A stretch of DNA of 7,688 nt from Neisseria lactamica. GTDB lineage: Bacteria > Pseudomonadota > Gammaproteobacteria > Burkholderiales > Neisseriaceae. Shown piece after piece: positions 1-6,044 of this stretch. Location: positions 1-7,688 of the forward strand of contig JUNU01000430.1 in the NCBI GenBank assembly GCA_001067655.1, read 5' to 3'. The notes under the pieces are model-generated. The model did not search any database. It saw only the letters and a list, made by a program, of their open reading frames with translations, and had not been told where the DNA came from. A program made the position numbers and the translations under genes. Every line of letters starts with the position of its first letter. Position 1 is the stretch's first letter.

Positions 1-51
1 TTTGAGCTAAGGCGAGGCAACGCCGTACTGGTTTAAAGTTAATCCACTATA
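1..51 (+). mobile_element. Correia repeat enclosed element (CREE), right end, partial
   Basis: The window opens inside a CREE, a miniature inverted-repeat element of Neisseria. The recognisable internal part contains GGCGAGGCAACGCCGTACTG at 11-30, and the element ends in the terminal inverted repeat whose tip AATCCACTATA lies at 41-51. The tip is the reverse complement of TATAGTGGATT, which begins the CREE at 7640. Full elements are about 105 or 155 bp, so more than half lies outside the window. Known CREEs insert at TA dinucleotides, and their terminal repeats can supply outward promoters or RNase III sites. The element ends only 29 bases before the cca start codon. Identification is from memory of the consensus. 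Confidence 0.88.
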
Positions 52-80
52 CATTCTGATTGTTACCAAAGACCAATTCA

Positions 81-1349
81 ATGACTCAGAAAACACACAC
101 CATCAAAACCTATCTCGTCGGCGGCGCCGTCCGCGATTATCTTTTAGGTTTGCCCGTTAAAGACCGCGACTGGGTGGTCGTCGGCGCCGACGCACAAACC
201 ATGCTGGCGCAAGGCTTCCGGCCGGTCGGCAAAGATTTTCCCGTGTTCCTCCATCCAGACACCCACGAAGAATACGCCCTCGCCCGCACCGAGCGCAAAA
301 CCGCCAAGGGCTATGCCGGTTTCAGTTTCCACGCCGACAAAGACGTTACGCTGGAGCAGGATTTGATGCGCCGCGACCTGACCATCAACGCAATGGCGCA
401 GGATTCAGACGACCTCATCATCGACCCCTTCGGCGGACAACAGGATTTGAAGGCGGGCATTTTGCGCCACGTCTCACCCGCTTTTGCCGAAGACCCCGTC
501 CGCATCCTGCGCACCGCCCGTTTTGCCGCGCGCTACGGGTTTGAAATCGCCGAAGAAACCATGAAACTGATGCGACAGATGGTGGAAAACGGCGAAGCAG
601 ACGCTTTGGTAGCCGAACGCGTCTGGCAGGAATTGGCGAAAGGTTTGATGGAAAAAAATCCGCGCAAAATGATTGAAGTGTTGCGCGAATGCGGCGCGCT
701 CAAAGTCTTGCTGCCCGAAGTCGATGCCCTCTTCGGCGTGCCGCAACGCGCCGACTATCATCCCGAAATCGACAGCGGCATCCATACCCTGATGACGCTG
801 CAACGTACCGCCGATATGGGTCTGAGCCTGCCCGAACACTACGCCGCCCTGCTGCACGATTTGGGCAAAGCCAAAACCCCGCCCGAAATCCTGCCCAAAC
901 ACCACGGACACGACCTCGCCGGCGTCGAACCCGTACGCGAAGTCAATCAGCGGTTGCGCGCGCCGAGACACTGCGCCGAGCTTGCCGAACTTGTCTGCCG
1001 CTGGCACATCATGTTCCACCAAGTCGGGCAGCTCAAAAGCAAAACCATTCTGAAGGTTTTGCAAAAAACCGACGCCTTCCGCCGCCCCGAACGTTTCGCC
1101 GCCGCCCTGAACGTCTGCATTGCCGATACGCAAGGCCGTCTGAACCGCGAAAACGCCCCCTACCCCCAGCGCGCGCACTGGCTCGCCCTGCTCAAAGCCG
1201 CCAATCAGGTGGATTCGGGCAAAATCGCCGCCGAATGCCGCGCGCAGGGAAAAGCCCACCTCATCGCCGAAGAAATCGACCGCGCGCGCTTGGCTCAAAT
1301 CGCCCCGCTGCAAAAAGCGTATAAGACAGAAAAATTAGGAAGCTATTGA
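81..1349 (+). CDS. cca: Multifunctional CCA protein (tRNA nucleotidyltransferase with HD domain)
   Basis: This enzyme adds or repairs the 3'-terminal CCA of tRNAs using CTP and ATP. The protein of 422 residues is close in length to E. coli Cca (412) and closely resembles it. The class II nucleotidyltransferase head shows GGAVRD at 14-19 and the metal-binding DRD at 28-30. RRD at 97-99 and EDPVR at 137-141 follow. The C-terminal part has an HD phosphohydrolase motif, LLHDLGK, with H259 and D260. HD-containing Cca proteins also have phosphatase, 2'-nucleotidase and cyclic phosphodiesterase activity. I chose the ATG at 81 because E. coli-like sequence begins just after it. An in-frame TTG at 60 would add seven unsupported residues. 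No strong ribosome binding site is visible. Two DUS copies lie inside the gene. The stop overlaps the next start (TGATG), implying coupling. Confidence 0.96.
   Translation: MTQKTHTIKTYLVGGAVRDYLLGLPVKDRDWVVVGADAQTMLAQGFRPVGKDFPVFLHPDTHEEYALARTERKTAKGYAGFSFHADKDVTLEQDLMRRDLTINAMAQDSDDLIIDPFGGQQDLKAGILRHVSPAFAEDPVRILRTARFAARYGFEIAEETMKLMRQMVENGEADALVAERVWQELAKGLMEKNPRKMIEVLRECGALKVLLPEVDALFGVPQRADYHPEIDSGIHTLMTLQRTADMGLSLPEHYAALLHDLGKAKTPPEILPKHHGHDLAGVEPVREVNQRLRAPRHCAELAELVCRWHIMFHQVGQLKSKTILKVLQKTDAFRRPERFAAALNVCIADTQGRLNRENAPYPQRAHWLALLKAANQVDSGKIAAECRAQGKAHLIAEEIDRARLAQIAPLQKAYKTEKLGSY
404..415 (-). repeat. DNA uptake sequence, intragenic in cca
   Basis: This is a perfect AGGTCGTCTGAA on the minus strand (TTCAGACGACCT on plus). 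DUS are bound by the type IV pilus protein ComP and promote uptake of related DNA. Read in the cca frame, it encodes the tetrapeptide S-D-D-L at residues 109-112. Confidence 0.9.
1133..1144 (+). repeat. DNA uptake sequence of a second dialect (AG-DUS), intragenic in cca
   Basis: The 12-mer AGGCCGTCTGAA differs by one base from the AGGTCGTCTGAA form found elsewhere in this window. It matches the AG-DUS dialect of other Neisseria. In the cca frame it encodes G-R-L-N at residues 352-355. Confidence 0.75.
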
Positions 1350-1987
1350 TGACATCTTCACGTTATAAAATCGAACGCGCGCCCGACGGCATTACTGTGT
1401 CTGCGCGTGTTGTACATGACTTGCAGGAAATCGGCTTTACCGCTCTATTTCTTATATTTTCCTTTGCTCTTACATGCATCGCGCCGTTTTACCTTGAAGA
1501 GCATTATTTCACTGATCCAATAATAATTCTTACCCATATACTTTTTACTTTCTACCTAGTCGGCTCACTGGTTTACAGCCTTCTTTGGCAACTTTTCGTA
1601 CGTGAAAACATCAAGATCCGTAACCATACCCTGTCTCATGGTTACACCTTGTTCTCCATCGGGCGTTGGCGCAGCTTCCCTGTGTCAGAAATTTCCAAAT
1701 GGCAGTTTCGTGACAATATTCCCAAAGCTCCTGTTGCAAGAGGAAGGAAAGCTGAGTACCCAAACAAAAACTACTACCAAAATGGTATAAAACAGCCAAA
1801 AAACGATATCCCCAATATCTTACGTATCCAAAAATGCAAACAAGGCGCATGGTCTTTCGATTATCAGGGAAAAACCATACTTATCGGCGATTTTTTTGAC
1901 AGCCGTGATGCTCAGATAATCAATACTGAATTGAACAGGTTTATCCCAGCATCCGCCAAAGCCCGTCAACTTTCAGACGACCTTTGA
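1349..1987 (+). CDS. Hypothetical two-helix inner-membrane protein coupled to cca
   Basis: I do not recognise this 212-residue protein. It has a short N-terminal tail and two hydrophobic segments, at about residues 28-49 and 58-83. A hydrophilic, basic soluble domain of about 130 residues follows, rich in Lys, Asn and Arg near 130-160. The layout resembles small inner-membrane proteins whose two helices precede a PH-like or other beta-rich domain, but I see no diagnostic motif. The ATG at 1349 overlaps the cca stop (TGATG), and TAGGA at 1336-1340 is a well-spaced ribosome binding site, so it is probably translated from the cca message. An in-frame TTG at 1346 is a less likely start. Base composition is visibly more AT-rich than cca or ruvB, suggesting relaxed constraint or different ancestry. 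The last four residues and the first base of the stop codon lie within a DUS. Confidence 0.8.
   Translation: MTSSRYKIERAPDGITVSARVVHDLQEIGFTALFLIFSFALTCIAPFYLEEHYFTDPIIILTHILFTFYLVGSLVYSLLWQLFVRENIKIRNHTLSHGYTLFSIGRWRSFPVSEISKWQFRDNIPKAPVARGRKAEYPNKNYYQNGIKQPKNDIPNILRIQKCKQGAWSFDYQGKTILIGDFFDSRDAQIINTELNRFIPASAKARQLSDDL
1972..1983 (-). repeat. DNA uptake sequence at the 3' end of the membrane-protein gene
   Basis: A perfect AGGTCGTCTGAA lies on the minus strand. On the plus strand TTCAGACGACCT supplies the last coding bases, giving S-D-D-L at residues 209-212 just before the TGA at 1985-1987. It has no inverted partner, so it is not a terminator. Confidence 0.9.
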
Positions 1988-2014
1988 AACAGCCGCCGCC
2001 ATATCCGCTATAAT
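1984..2014 (+). promoter_or_regulatory. Candidate sigma-70 promoter for the 102-residue protein and ruvB
   Basis: A perfect -10 hexamer TATAAT lies at 2009-2014. The best -35 is TTGAAA at 1984-1989, matching five of six bases, but the 19-base spacer is long. The expected transcript start is near 2021, about 30 bases before the ATG at 2051. The -35 overlaps the stop codon of the preceding gene. This is a motif reading only. Confidence 0.5.
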
Positions 2015-2050
2015 CTGCCTCTCAGCCATTCCGTTCCAAACATAAAAACC

Positions 2051-2359
2051 ATGACCCTACAAACCGATTTATTGCCCAAAATCAACAACGAAGATTACCA
2101 ACGCCTCATCCTCAAACACAGCGTAGAATTCAGCGAAGGCGAAATCCGCCTGCTGAACGAAATCCTCGAAAAATTCACCTTCGACGTCGTTCAGGCACAG
2201 GCATTGGCGCAGGCGGTGATGCAGCAGGTGCGCTTCGACCCCAACGCCTACCACATCGACAGCGACGACGAAGACACCACAGGCATCTGCCCCCACTGCA
2301 TCAACCCGCCCATGCCGCCACTGCGCGATTACCTCGTTTGGCGCGAAACACGCGGCTGA
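2051..2359 (+). CDS. Hypothetical small acidic protein with a C-terminal CxxC
   Basis: I recognise no function for this 102-residue protein. The first two thirds looks helical and amphipathic (about residues 12-62). An acidic patch DSDDED follows at 70-75, then CPHC at 80-83 and a Pro-rich stretch before the C terminus. CxxC could bind metal as part of a dimer, with H82 as a possible extra ligand, or be redox-active. A single pair is too little to decide. There is no signal peptide or membrane segment, so it should be cytoplasmic. No good ribosome binding site precedes the ATG. It has its own likely promoter and lies 70 bases upstream of ruvB on the same strand, with a DUS hairpin between them. 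Codon use and GC content match the neighbours, supporting a real gene. Confidence 0.82.
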   Translation: MTLQTDLLPKINNEDYQRLILKHSVEFSEGEIRLLNEILEKFTFDVVQAQALAQAVMQQVRFDPNAYHIDSDDEDTTGICPHCINPPMPPLRDYLVWRETRG

Positions 2360-2373
2360 ATCCCTTTCAAAAA

Positions 2374-2409
2374 GGTCGTCTGAAGCGGCAAACCGCTTTT
2401 CAGACGACC
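2374..2409 (+). terminator. DUS-pair hairpin between the 102-residue gene and ruvB
   Basis: AGGTCGTCTGAA at 2373-2384 faces an inverted copy at 2399-2410 with one mismatch. The stem continues inward through GCGG and CCGC around a four-base loop CAAA, with two unpaired T bases on the right arm. No T-run follows on the plus strand. The five A bases just upstream would give a T-run only for minus-strand transcripts. It is probably a weak terminator or attenuator before ruvB, plus a DUS site. Confidence 0.6.
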
Positions 2410-2429
2410 CCGAACCCACCGGAAAACCC

Positions 2430-3461
2430 ATGTTGCAAACCGACAACCTGACCGCCGCCCAGCCCCAGCGCATCATCACCGCACAAAGCATCTCCTCACA
2501 GGAAGAGCTGCTCGAGCGCGCCCTGCGCCCTAAAACGCTGGACGACTATATCGGGCAAGACAAAGCCAAAGAACAGCTCGCCATCTTCATCAAAGCCGCC
2601 AAAAAACGCGGCGAAGCCCTAGACCACACCCTGCTCTTCGGTCCGCCCGGACTGGGCAAAACCACATTGGCGCACATCATCGCCAAAGAGCTGGGCGTCA
2701 ACCTGCGCCAAACCAGCGGCCCCGTCCTCGAGCGCGCCGGCGACCTTGCCGCCCTTCTGACCAACCTCGAGCCGCACGACGTATTGTTCATCGACGAAAT
2801 CCACCGCCTCAGCCCCGTCGTCGAAGAAATCCTCTACCCCGCGCTCGAAGACTACCAGCTCGACATCATGATAGGCGAAGGCCCTGCCGCCCGTTCCGTC
2901 AAAATCGACCTGCCGCCCTTCACGCTCGTCGGCGCAACCACCCGCGCAGGTATGCTGACCAACCCTCTGCGCGACCGCTTCGGTATCGTTGCCCGCTTGG
3001 AGTTTTACCAAAATCAAGACCTTGCCACCATTGTCAGCCGTTCCGCGCAATTACTGCAACTCGACATGGGCGAAGAAGGCGCGATGGAAGTCGCCAAACG
3101 AAGCCGCGGCACGCCCCGCATCGCCAACCGCCTACTGCGCCGCGTACGCGATTTTGCCGATGTGAAAAACAACGGCGTGATCGATGCCGCCGTCGCCGAT
3201 GCCGCTTTAAGTATGCTGGATGTGGACGCGCAAGGTTTGGACGTCATGGACAGAAAATTCCTCGAAGCCATCCTGCACAAATTCAGCGGCGGCCCCGTCG
3301 GCCTCGACAACGTTGCCGCCGCCATCGGCGAATCCACGGACACCATCGAAGACGTTATCGAACCCTACCTCATCCAACAAGGCTTCCTGCAACGCACCCC
3401 GCGCGGCAGAATGGCGACCGAACGCGCCTACCTGCACTTCGGATTAAAAATGGAAAAATAA
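2430..3461 (+). CDS. ruvB: Holliday junction branch migration helicase RuvB
   Basis: RuvB is the hexameric AAA+ motor of the RuvABC resolvasome. It drives branch migration of Holliday junctions in recombination and repair. The 343-residue length fits the family (336 in E. coli). Walker A GPPGLGKT is at 71-78 and Walker B IDEIH at 121-125. GATTR is at 168-172, and LRDRF contains the arginine finger R183, equivalent to E. coli R174. The C-terminal part has the winged-helix region and the conserved end RGRMATERAYLHF. All catalytic residues are present. The ATG at 2430 gives the usual short N-terminal extension before the conserved ERALRP. The only ribosome binding site is a modest GGA at 2421-2423. 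Neither ruvA nor ruvC is adjacent. No promoter is visible immediately upstream, so it likely depends on transcription through the preceding DUS hairpin. Confidence 0.98.
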   Translation: MLQTDNLTAAQPQRIITAQSISSQEELLERALRPKTLDDYIGQDKAKEQLAIFIKAAKKRGEALDHTLLFGPPGLGKTTLAHIIAKELGVNLRQTSGPVLERAGDLAALLTNLEPHDVLFIDEIHRLSPVVEEILYPALEDYQLDIMIGEGPAARSVKIDLPPFTLVGATTRAGMLTNPLRDRFGIVARLEFYQNQDLATIVSRSAQLLQLDMGEEGAMEVAKRSRGTPRIANRLLRRVRDFADVKNNGVIDAAVADAALSMLDVDAQGLDVMDRKFLEAILHKFSGGPVGLDNVAAAIGESTDTIEDVIEPYLIQQGFLQRTPRGRMATERAYLHFGLKMEK

Positions 3462-3475
3462 GCGATTAACAACAC

Positions 3476-3520
3476 AAAAGGTCGTCTGAAACCGGATTTT
3501 GAGTTTTCAGACGACCTTTT
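3476..3520. terminator. Bidirectional DUS-pair terminator between ruvB and rpe
   Basis: Two perfect DUS in inverted orientation (3479-3490 and 3506-3517) form a 16-bp stem, AAAAGGTCGTCTGAAA (3476-3491) with its complement at 3505-3520, around a 13-base loop. The AAAA and TTTT flanks give a T-run on both strands. The position between convergent genes (ruvB stop 3461, rpe stop 3624) fits termination of both. Bases 3521-3623 hold nothing else I can identify. Confidence 0.9.
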
Positions 3521-3623
3521 GTTATCAGCAAAGCCAGTGTGGATAGGCTTTAAGGTAGAACAAAGCAATCTAGTCCAAGATGTGACAGAGATTGGGAAAC
3601 GATTTGCCAAGTGGTTTCGCGCA

Positions 3624-4307
3624 TTAGACCACAGAAACCAATTCCTTCCTCATGGCATCAATCACCGCTTTATAGTCTGGCTTCCCAAAAATTGCCGAAC
3701 CTGCCACAAAAGTATCGGCACCCGCCGCCGCGACGGCAGCGATATTGTCGGTTTTGATGCCGCCGTCCACTTCGATGGCGATGTGCCACCCGCTTTGCGC
3801 TTCGTACCGATCCAACATCGCCCGCACCTGACAGATTTTTTCAAGGGTATGCGGGATGAAGCTTTGTCCGCCGAAACCGGGATTGACCGACATCAACAAT
3901 ACCATGTCCAGCCTGTCCAATACGTTTTCCAAAACGTAGGCGGGGGTTGCCGGATTCAACACCAATCCTGCCTGACAGCCCGCATCTTTAATCAGGCTGA
4001 GGCTACGGTCGATATGGCGGCTGGCTTCGGGATGAAACGTGATAATCGACGCCCCTGCTTTGGCAAATGTCTGAATCAGATCGTCAACGGGTTCGACCAT
4101 CAGATGCACATCAATCGGCACGGTGGCATAAGGCTTCAACGCCGCGCAGACCATAGGGCCGAAAGTCAGGTTCGGCACATAATGATTGTCCATCACGTCG
4201 AAATGGATCAAATCGGCTCCCGCTTCGATAACTTTCGTTACTTCCTCGCCCAAACGGGCAAAATCGGCGGATAAGATACTGGGCGCAATACGGAAATTGT
4301 GGTTCAT
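3624..4307 (-). CDS. rpe: Ribulose-phosphate 3-epimerase
   Basis: Rpe interconverts D-ribulose 5-phosphate and D-xylulose 5-phosphate in the pentose phosphate pathway, in the cytoplasm. The 227-residue protein is very like E. coli Rpe (225). It is a TIM barrel with metal ligands and acid/base residues at H35, D37, H68 and D181. Conserved segments are APSILSADF (8-16), HFDVMDNHYVPN (35-46), DVHLMV (66-71), SVNPGFGGQ (140-148), EVDGG (179-183) and the phosphate-binding AGSAIF near the end. I chose the ATG at 4305-4307 because family similarity starts there. A GGA at 4313-4315 is correctly spaced. An in-frame ATG at 4382 would add 25 residues that resemble nothing in the family. The gene has its own strong-looking promoter at 4431-4458. 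Confidence 0.97.
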   Translation of the reverse strand: MNHNFRIAPSILSADFARLGEEVTKVIEAGADLIHFDVMDNHYVPNLTFGPMVCAALKPYATVPIDVHLMVEPVDDLIQTFAKAGASIITFHPEASRHIDRSLSLIKDAGCQAGLVLNPATPAYVLENVLDRLDMVLLMSVNPGFGGQSFIPHTLEKICQVRAMLDRYEAQSGWHIAIEVDGGIKTDNIAAVAAAGADTFVAGSAIFGKPDYKAVIDAMRKELVSVV

Positions 4308-4402
4308 AGAAATCCAGTCGGATGGTGTGGTTTGATAAACGGATAATTTTTCATATTCTACCACCAACGCCTCACGCAACACTAACTATGCATTATTAAT
4401 AT

Positions 4403-4494
4403 TTAACAAAAGTAAGCATATGCATAAATAATTATAGGTTAAGGATATGTTTTGTCAGAAATAAAATAAAGATATGAGGTTAACAAAAGTTAAC
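4403..4494. repeat. Direct and inverted short repeats flanking the rpe promoter
   Basis: TTAACAAAAGT occurs at 4403-4413 and again at 4480-4490, one copy on each side of the rpe promoter. The second copy is part of GTTAAC-AAAA-GTTAAC (4479-4494), two palindromic hexamers one helical turn apart. GCATATGC at 4416-4423 is another short palindrome. The spacing suggests regulator binding sites in this divergent region, but AT-rich DNA gives such matches easily. Confidence 0.4.
4431..4458 (-). promoter_or_regulatory. Probable sigma-70 promoter of rpe
   Basis: On the minus strand, CTGACA (4453-4458, five of six matches) is followed by a 16-base spacer and a perfect TATAAT (4431-4436). The predicted transcript start is near 4424, giving a leader of roughly 115 bases before the rpe ATG. 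The surrounding DNA is very AT-rich. I found no stronger site closer to rpe. Confidence 0.7.
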
Positions 4495-4504
4495 TGGAGG
4501 GATA

Positions 4505-4533
4505 CTGCCTTTCACACGCTAATCGGGTATATT
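4505..4533 (+). promoter_or_regulatory. Weak candidate promoter for the LTxxQ protein
   Basis: TATATT at 4528-4533 matches five of six -10 bases. The corresponding -35 position, CTGCCT at 4505-4510 with a 17-base spacer, matches only three. A start near 4540 would leave about 22 untranslated bases before the GTG. The poor -35 suggests an activator or an alternative sigma factor, if this is the promoter. Confidence 0.3.
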
Positions 4534-4562
4534 TGCGCGGTTACGGAAACTAGGAAAACGCT

Positions 4563-4991
4563 GTGTCTGCTGGATTCAAATCTTATTTACCCCTCTGTGC
4601 ATTATCAGTTGCGCTACTGATGGCTGTCAGCCCTGCGCACGCCGGTCCCCAATATATCAAGCTGGACGATTTTCAAGCCAATTGCGACATCCGCTCCCTT
4701 AATCTGACGCAAGACCAACACAATGCTTTGCGCCGCATCCGTAATGATTACAAACAGGCATCGGACAAAGCATACCGCAAACTTGTCCGCACAGACCGTA
4801 ACCGCCGCCAAGTCATTATGAAAATCCTTGCGGCAGATAATTTCGATCAAAACAACGCGCGCGATTATGTCGAAACCCGCTACTTGTCGAGTATGGATTT
4901 CGCCGTGGAAGAATTGGAAATCCAACACCGCTTCTACCACCTGCTCAATCCGCGCCAACGCCAGATTTGGCTCTCTTCCTGCCTTCGCTGA
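4563..4991 (+). CDS. Exported small helical protein with LTxxQ motifs (Spy/CpxP-like)
   Basis: The protein has 142 residues with a clear Sec signal peptide: a Lys at 6, a hydrophobic core at about 8-22 and a probable cleavage site AHA|G at 27/28. The mature part is basic and almost all helix. It carries LTQDQ at 48-52 and LNPRQ at 128-132. This pair matches the LTxxQ motif repeated in Spy/CpxP periplasmic proteins, which act as chaperones or envelope-stress modulators. Two cysteines, C41 and C140, sit just beside the two motifs and could form a disulfide joining the ends. The motif match is seen, but the role is inferred. Start: GTG at 4563, supported by AGGA at 4552-4555 and by the signal peptide. 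It is divergent from rpe and monocistronic, ending at a strong DUS-pair terminator. Confidence 0.85.
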   Translation: MSAGFKSYLPLCALSVALLMAVSPAHAGPQYIKLDDFQANCDIRSLNLTQDQHNALRRIRNDYKQASDKAYRKLVRTDRNRRQVIMKILAADNFDQNNARDYVETRYLSSMDFAVEELEIQHRFYHLLNPRQRQIWLSSCLR

Positions 4992-5013
4992 CATATCGCT
5001 TTCCTGATTGGTC

Positions 5014-5060
5014 CGTTCAAAAGGTCGTCTGAAATCCTGTTTCAGACGACCTTTTGAACG
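5014..5060. terminator. Bidirectional DUS-pair terminator, 21-bp perfect stem
   Basis: Inverted perfect DUS at 5022-5033 and 5041-5052 sit within a perfect 21-bp stem (5014-5034 with 5040-5060) and a five-base loop TCCTG. It lies between the convergent LTxxQ gene (stop 4991) and the DUF815 ATPase gene (stop 5170), so it likely ends both transcripts. The T-run is part of the stem. Bases 5061-5169 contain no feature I can support. Confidence 0.88.
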
Positions 5061-5169
5061 ATATGGTGATTTAAAGCGATGCGGCCGAAAGAAATTGAAC
5101 CGGAAAAGGCTTTCCCTACCCTTATCCTCCCGAAGATTTCAGTACGGCAGACCTATTTCCCCAAAAAAC

Positions 5170-6036
5170 TCAATCCAAAACCCGTTGTTCCGGCAAACGC
5201 CCTGCCCAATCGCACGCAAACTGCCAAGCCGAACGCCCAGAGCGGTTGCCGCGCATTTGTGCCCATTGCAATGCCGCCTTGCGTGCCGTTTCATCAAAAT
5301 CCACGCCGAAGTCGCCCAGCCAATTTTCAACTGCTTGAAGATAGTCATTTTGATCGAACGGATAAAAACTCAACCACAAGCCGAAACGGTCGGATAGGGA
5401 AATTTTTTCCTCAACAGCTTCTTTTTGATGAATTTCGCCGCGTATGCCCGTTGTGCCGCCGTTTTCATCCATATATTCAGGCATCAGGTGGCGCCGGTTG
5501 GACGTCGCGTATACCAACACGTTGCTGCATCTTTGCGACAAACCGCCGTCCAATGCGGTTTTCAGGGCTTTATACGTTTCATCGCCGGTTTCAAACGATA
5601 GGTCATCGCAGAATACGATGAATTTTTCGGGACGGTCTTTCAACAAGGAAAGCAGCGCGGGCAGACTGACCAAATCGCTCTTATCAACTTCAATCAAGCG
5701 CAGCCCTTGGTCGGCATATTCGTGCAACAGGGCTTTGACCAGTGAGGATTTGCCCGTTCCACGCGAGCCGCTCATCAAAACATTATTCGCAGAACGGCCT
5801 GCCAAAAACTGCTCGGTATTGCGTTTGAGCTTTTCGGTTTGCGTCCCGACGGCAGCCAGACGGTCAAGCGGGAATGTATGCGGGTTTGGCAGGCTCTCCA
5901 AAATCCCTTTTTTACCAACGCTGTGCCAACGGTATGCCAAAGCGCTCCAGTCGGTTTTGCCGGGTTCTTCGGGCAACACCAAATCAAGACGGTTCAAAAC
6001 GGAATAGGCTTTTTGCAAAAAGGCGGCGAGTTTCAT
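5170..6036 (-). CDS. AAA+ ATPase of the DUF815 family
   Basis: This 288-residue protein is an uncharacterised cytoplasmic AAA+ ATPase of the DUF815 / COG2607 type. A helical N-terminal region of about 80 residues precedes the AAA core. The core has Walker A GSRGTGKS at 90-97 and Walker B FIVFCDDLSF at 139-148, ending in Asp-Asp rather than the common Asp-Glu. YATSN at 176-180 is sensor 1, and LSDRFGLWL contains a candidate arginine finger at R217. The C-terminal 70 residues form a lid-like helical domain. No substrate is established that I know of. The start ATG lies eight bases after the ribE stop. Its ribosome binding site AGGGA overlaps that stop codon (TAGGGA), so translation is probably coupled. 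It is the last gene of the trmB-ribE operon. Confidence 0.9.
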   Translation of the reverse strand: MKLAAFLQKAYSVLNRLDLVLPEEPGKTDWSALAYRWHSVGKKGILESLPNPHTFPLDRLAAVGTQTEKLKRNTEQFLAGRSANNVLMSGSRGTGKSSLVKALLHEYADQGLRLIEVDKSDLVSLPALLSLLKDRPEKFIVFCDDLSFETGDETYKALKTALDGGLSQRCSNVLVYATSNRRHLMPEYMDENGGTTGIRGEIHQKEAVEEKISLSDRFGLWLSFYPFDQNDYLQAVENWLGDFGVDFDETARKAALQWAQMRGNRSGRSAWQFACDWAGRLPEQRVLD

Positions 6037-6044
6037 ATATATCC

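Noticed and set aside
474..1313. Long minus-strand open frame of 279 codons inside cca
   Set aside because: It is antisense to a complete, clearly identified cca. It is rich in Gly, Phe and Ala, as expected from the reverse of high-GC codons, and has no family features.
689..1324. Plus-strand open frame of 211 codons overlapping cca
   Set aside because: The translation is Arg/Pro-rich and low in complexity, typical of a shifted frame in GC-rich coding DNA.
4074..4080. GTCTGAA within rpe as a DUS
   Set aside because: Only the seven-base core matches and the preceding bases differ, so it is not counted as an uptake sequence.
3519..4274. Plus-strand open frame of 251 codons opposite rpe
   Set aside because: It is antisense to a fully conserved rpe, begins within the terminator and has no recognisable domain.
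4308..4382. N-terminal extension of Rpe to the ATG at 4382
   Set aside because: The extra 25 residues do not match the family, and the ATG at 4307 has a suitably spaced GGA. The stretch is better read as leader.
5079..5621. Plus-strand open frame over the 3' end of the ATPase gene
   Set aside because: It overlaps the conserved C-terminal domain coding on the other strand and has a composition like a shadow frame. The first 90 bases are outside the ATPase gene but show no start signal.
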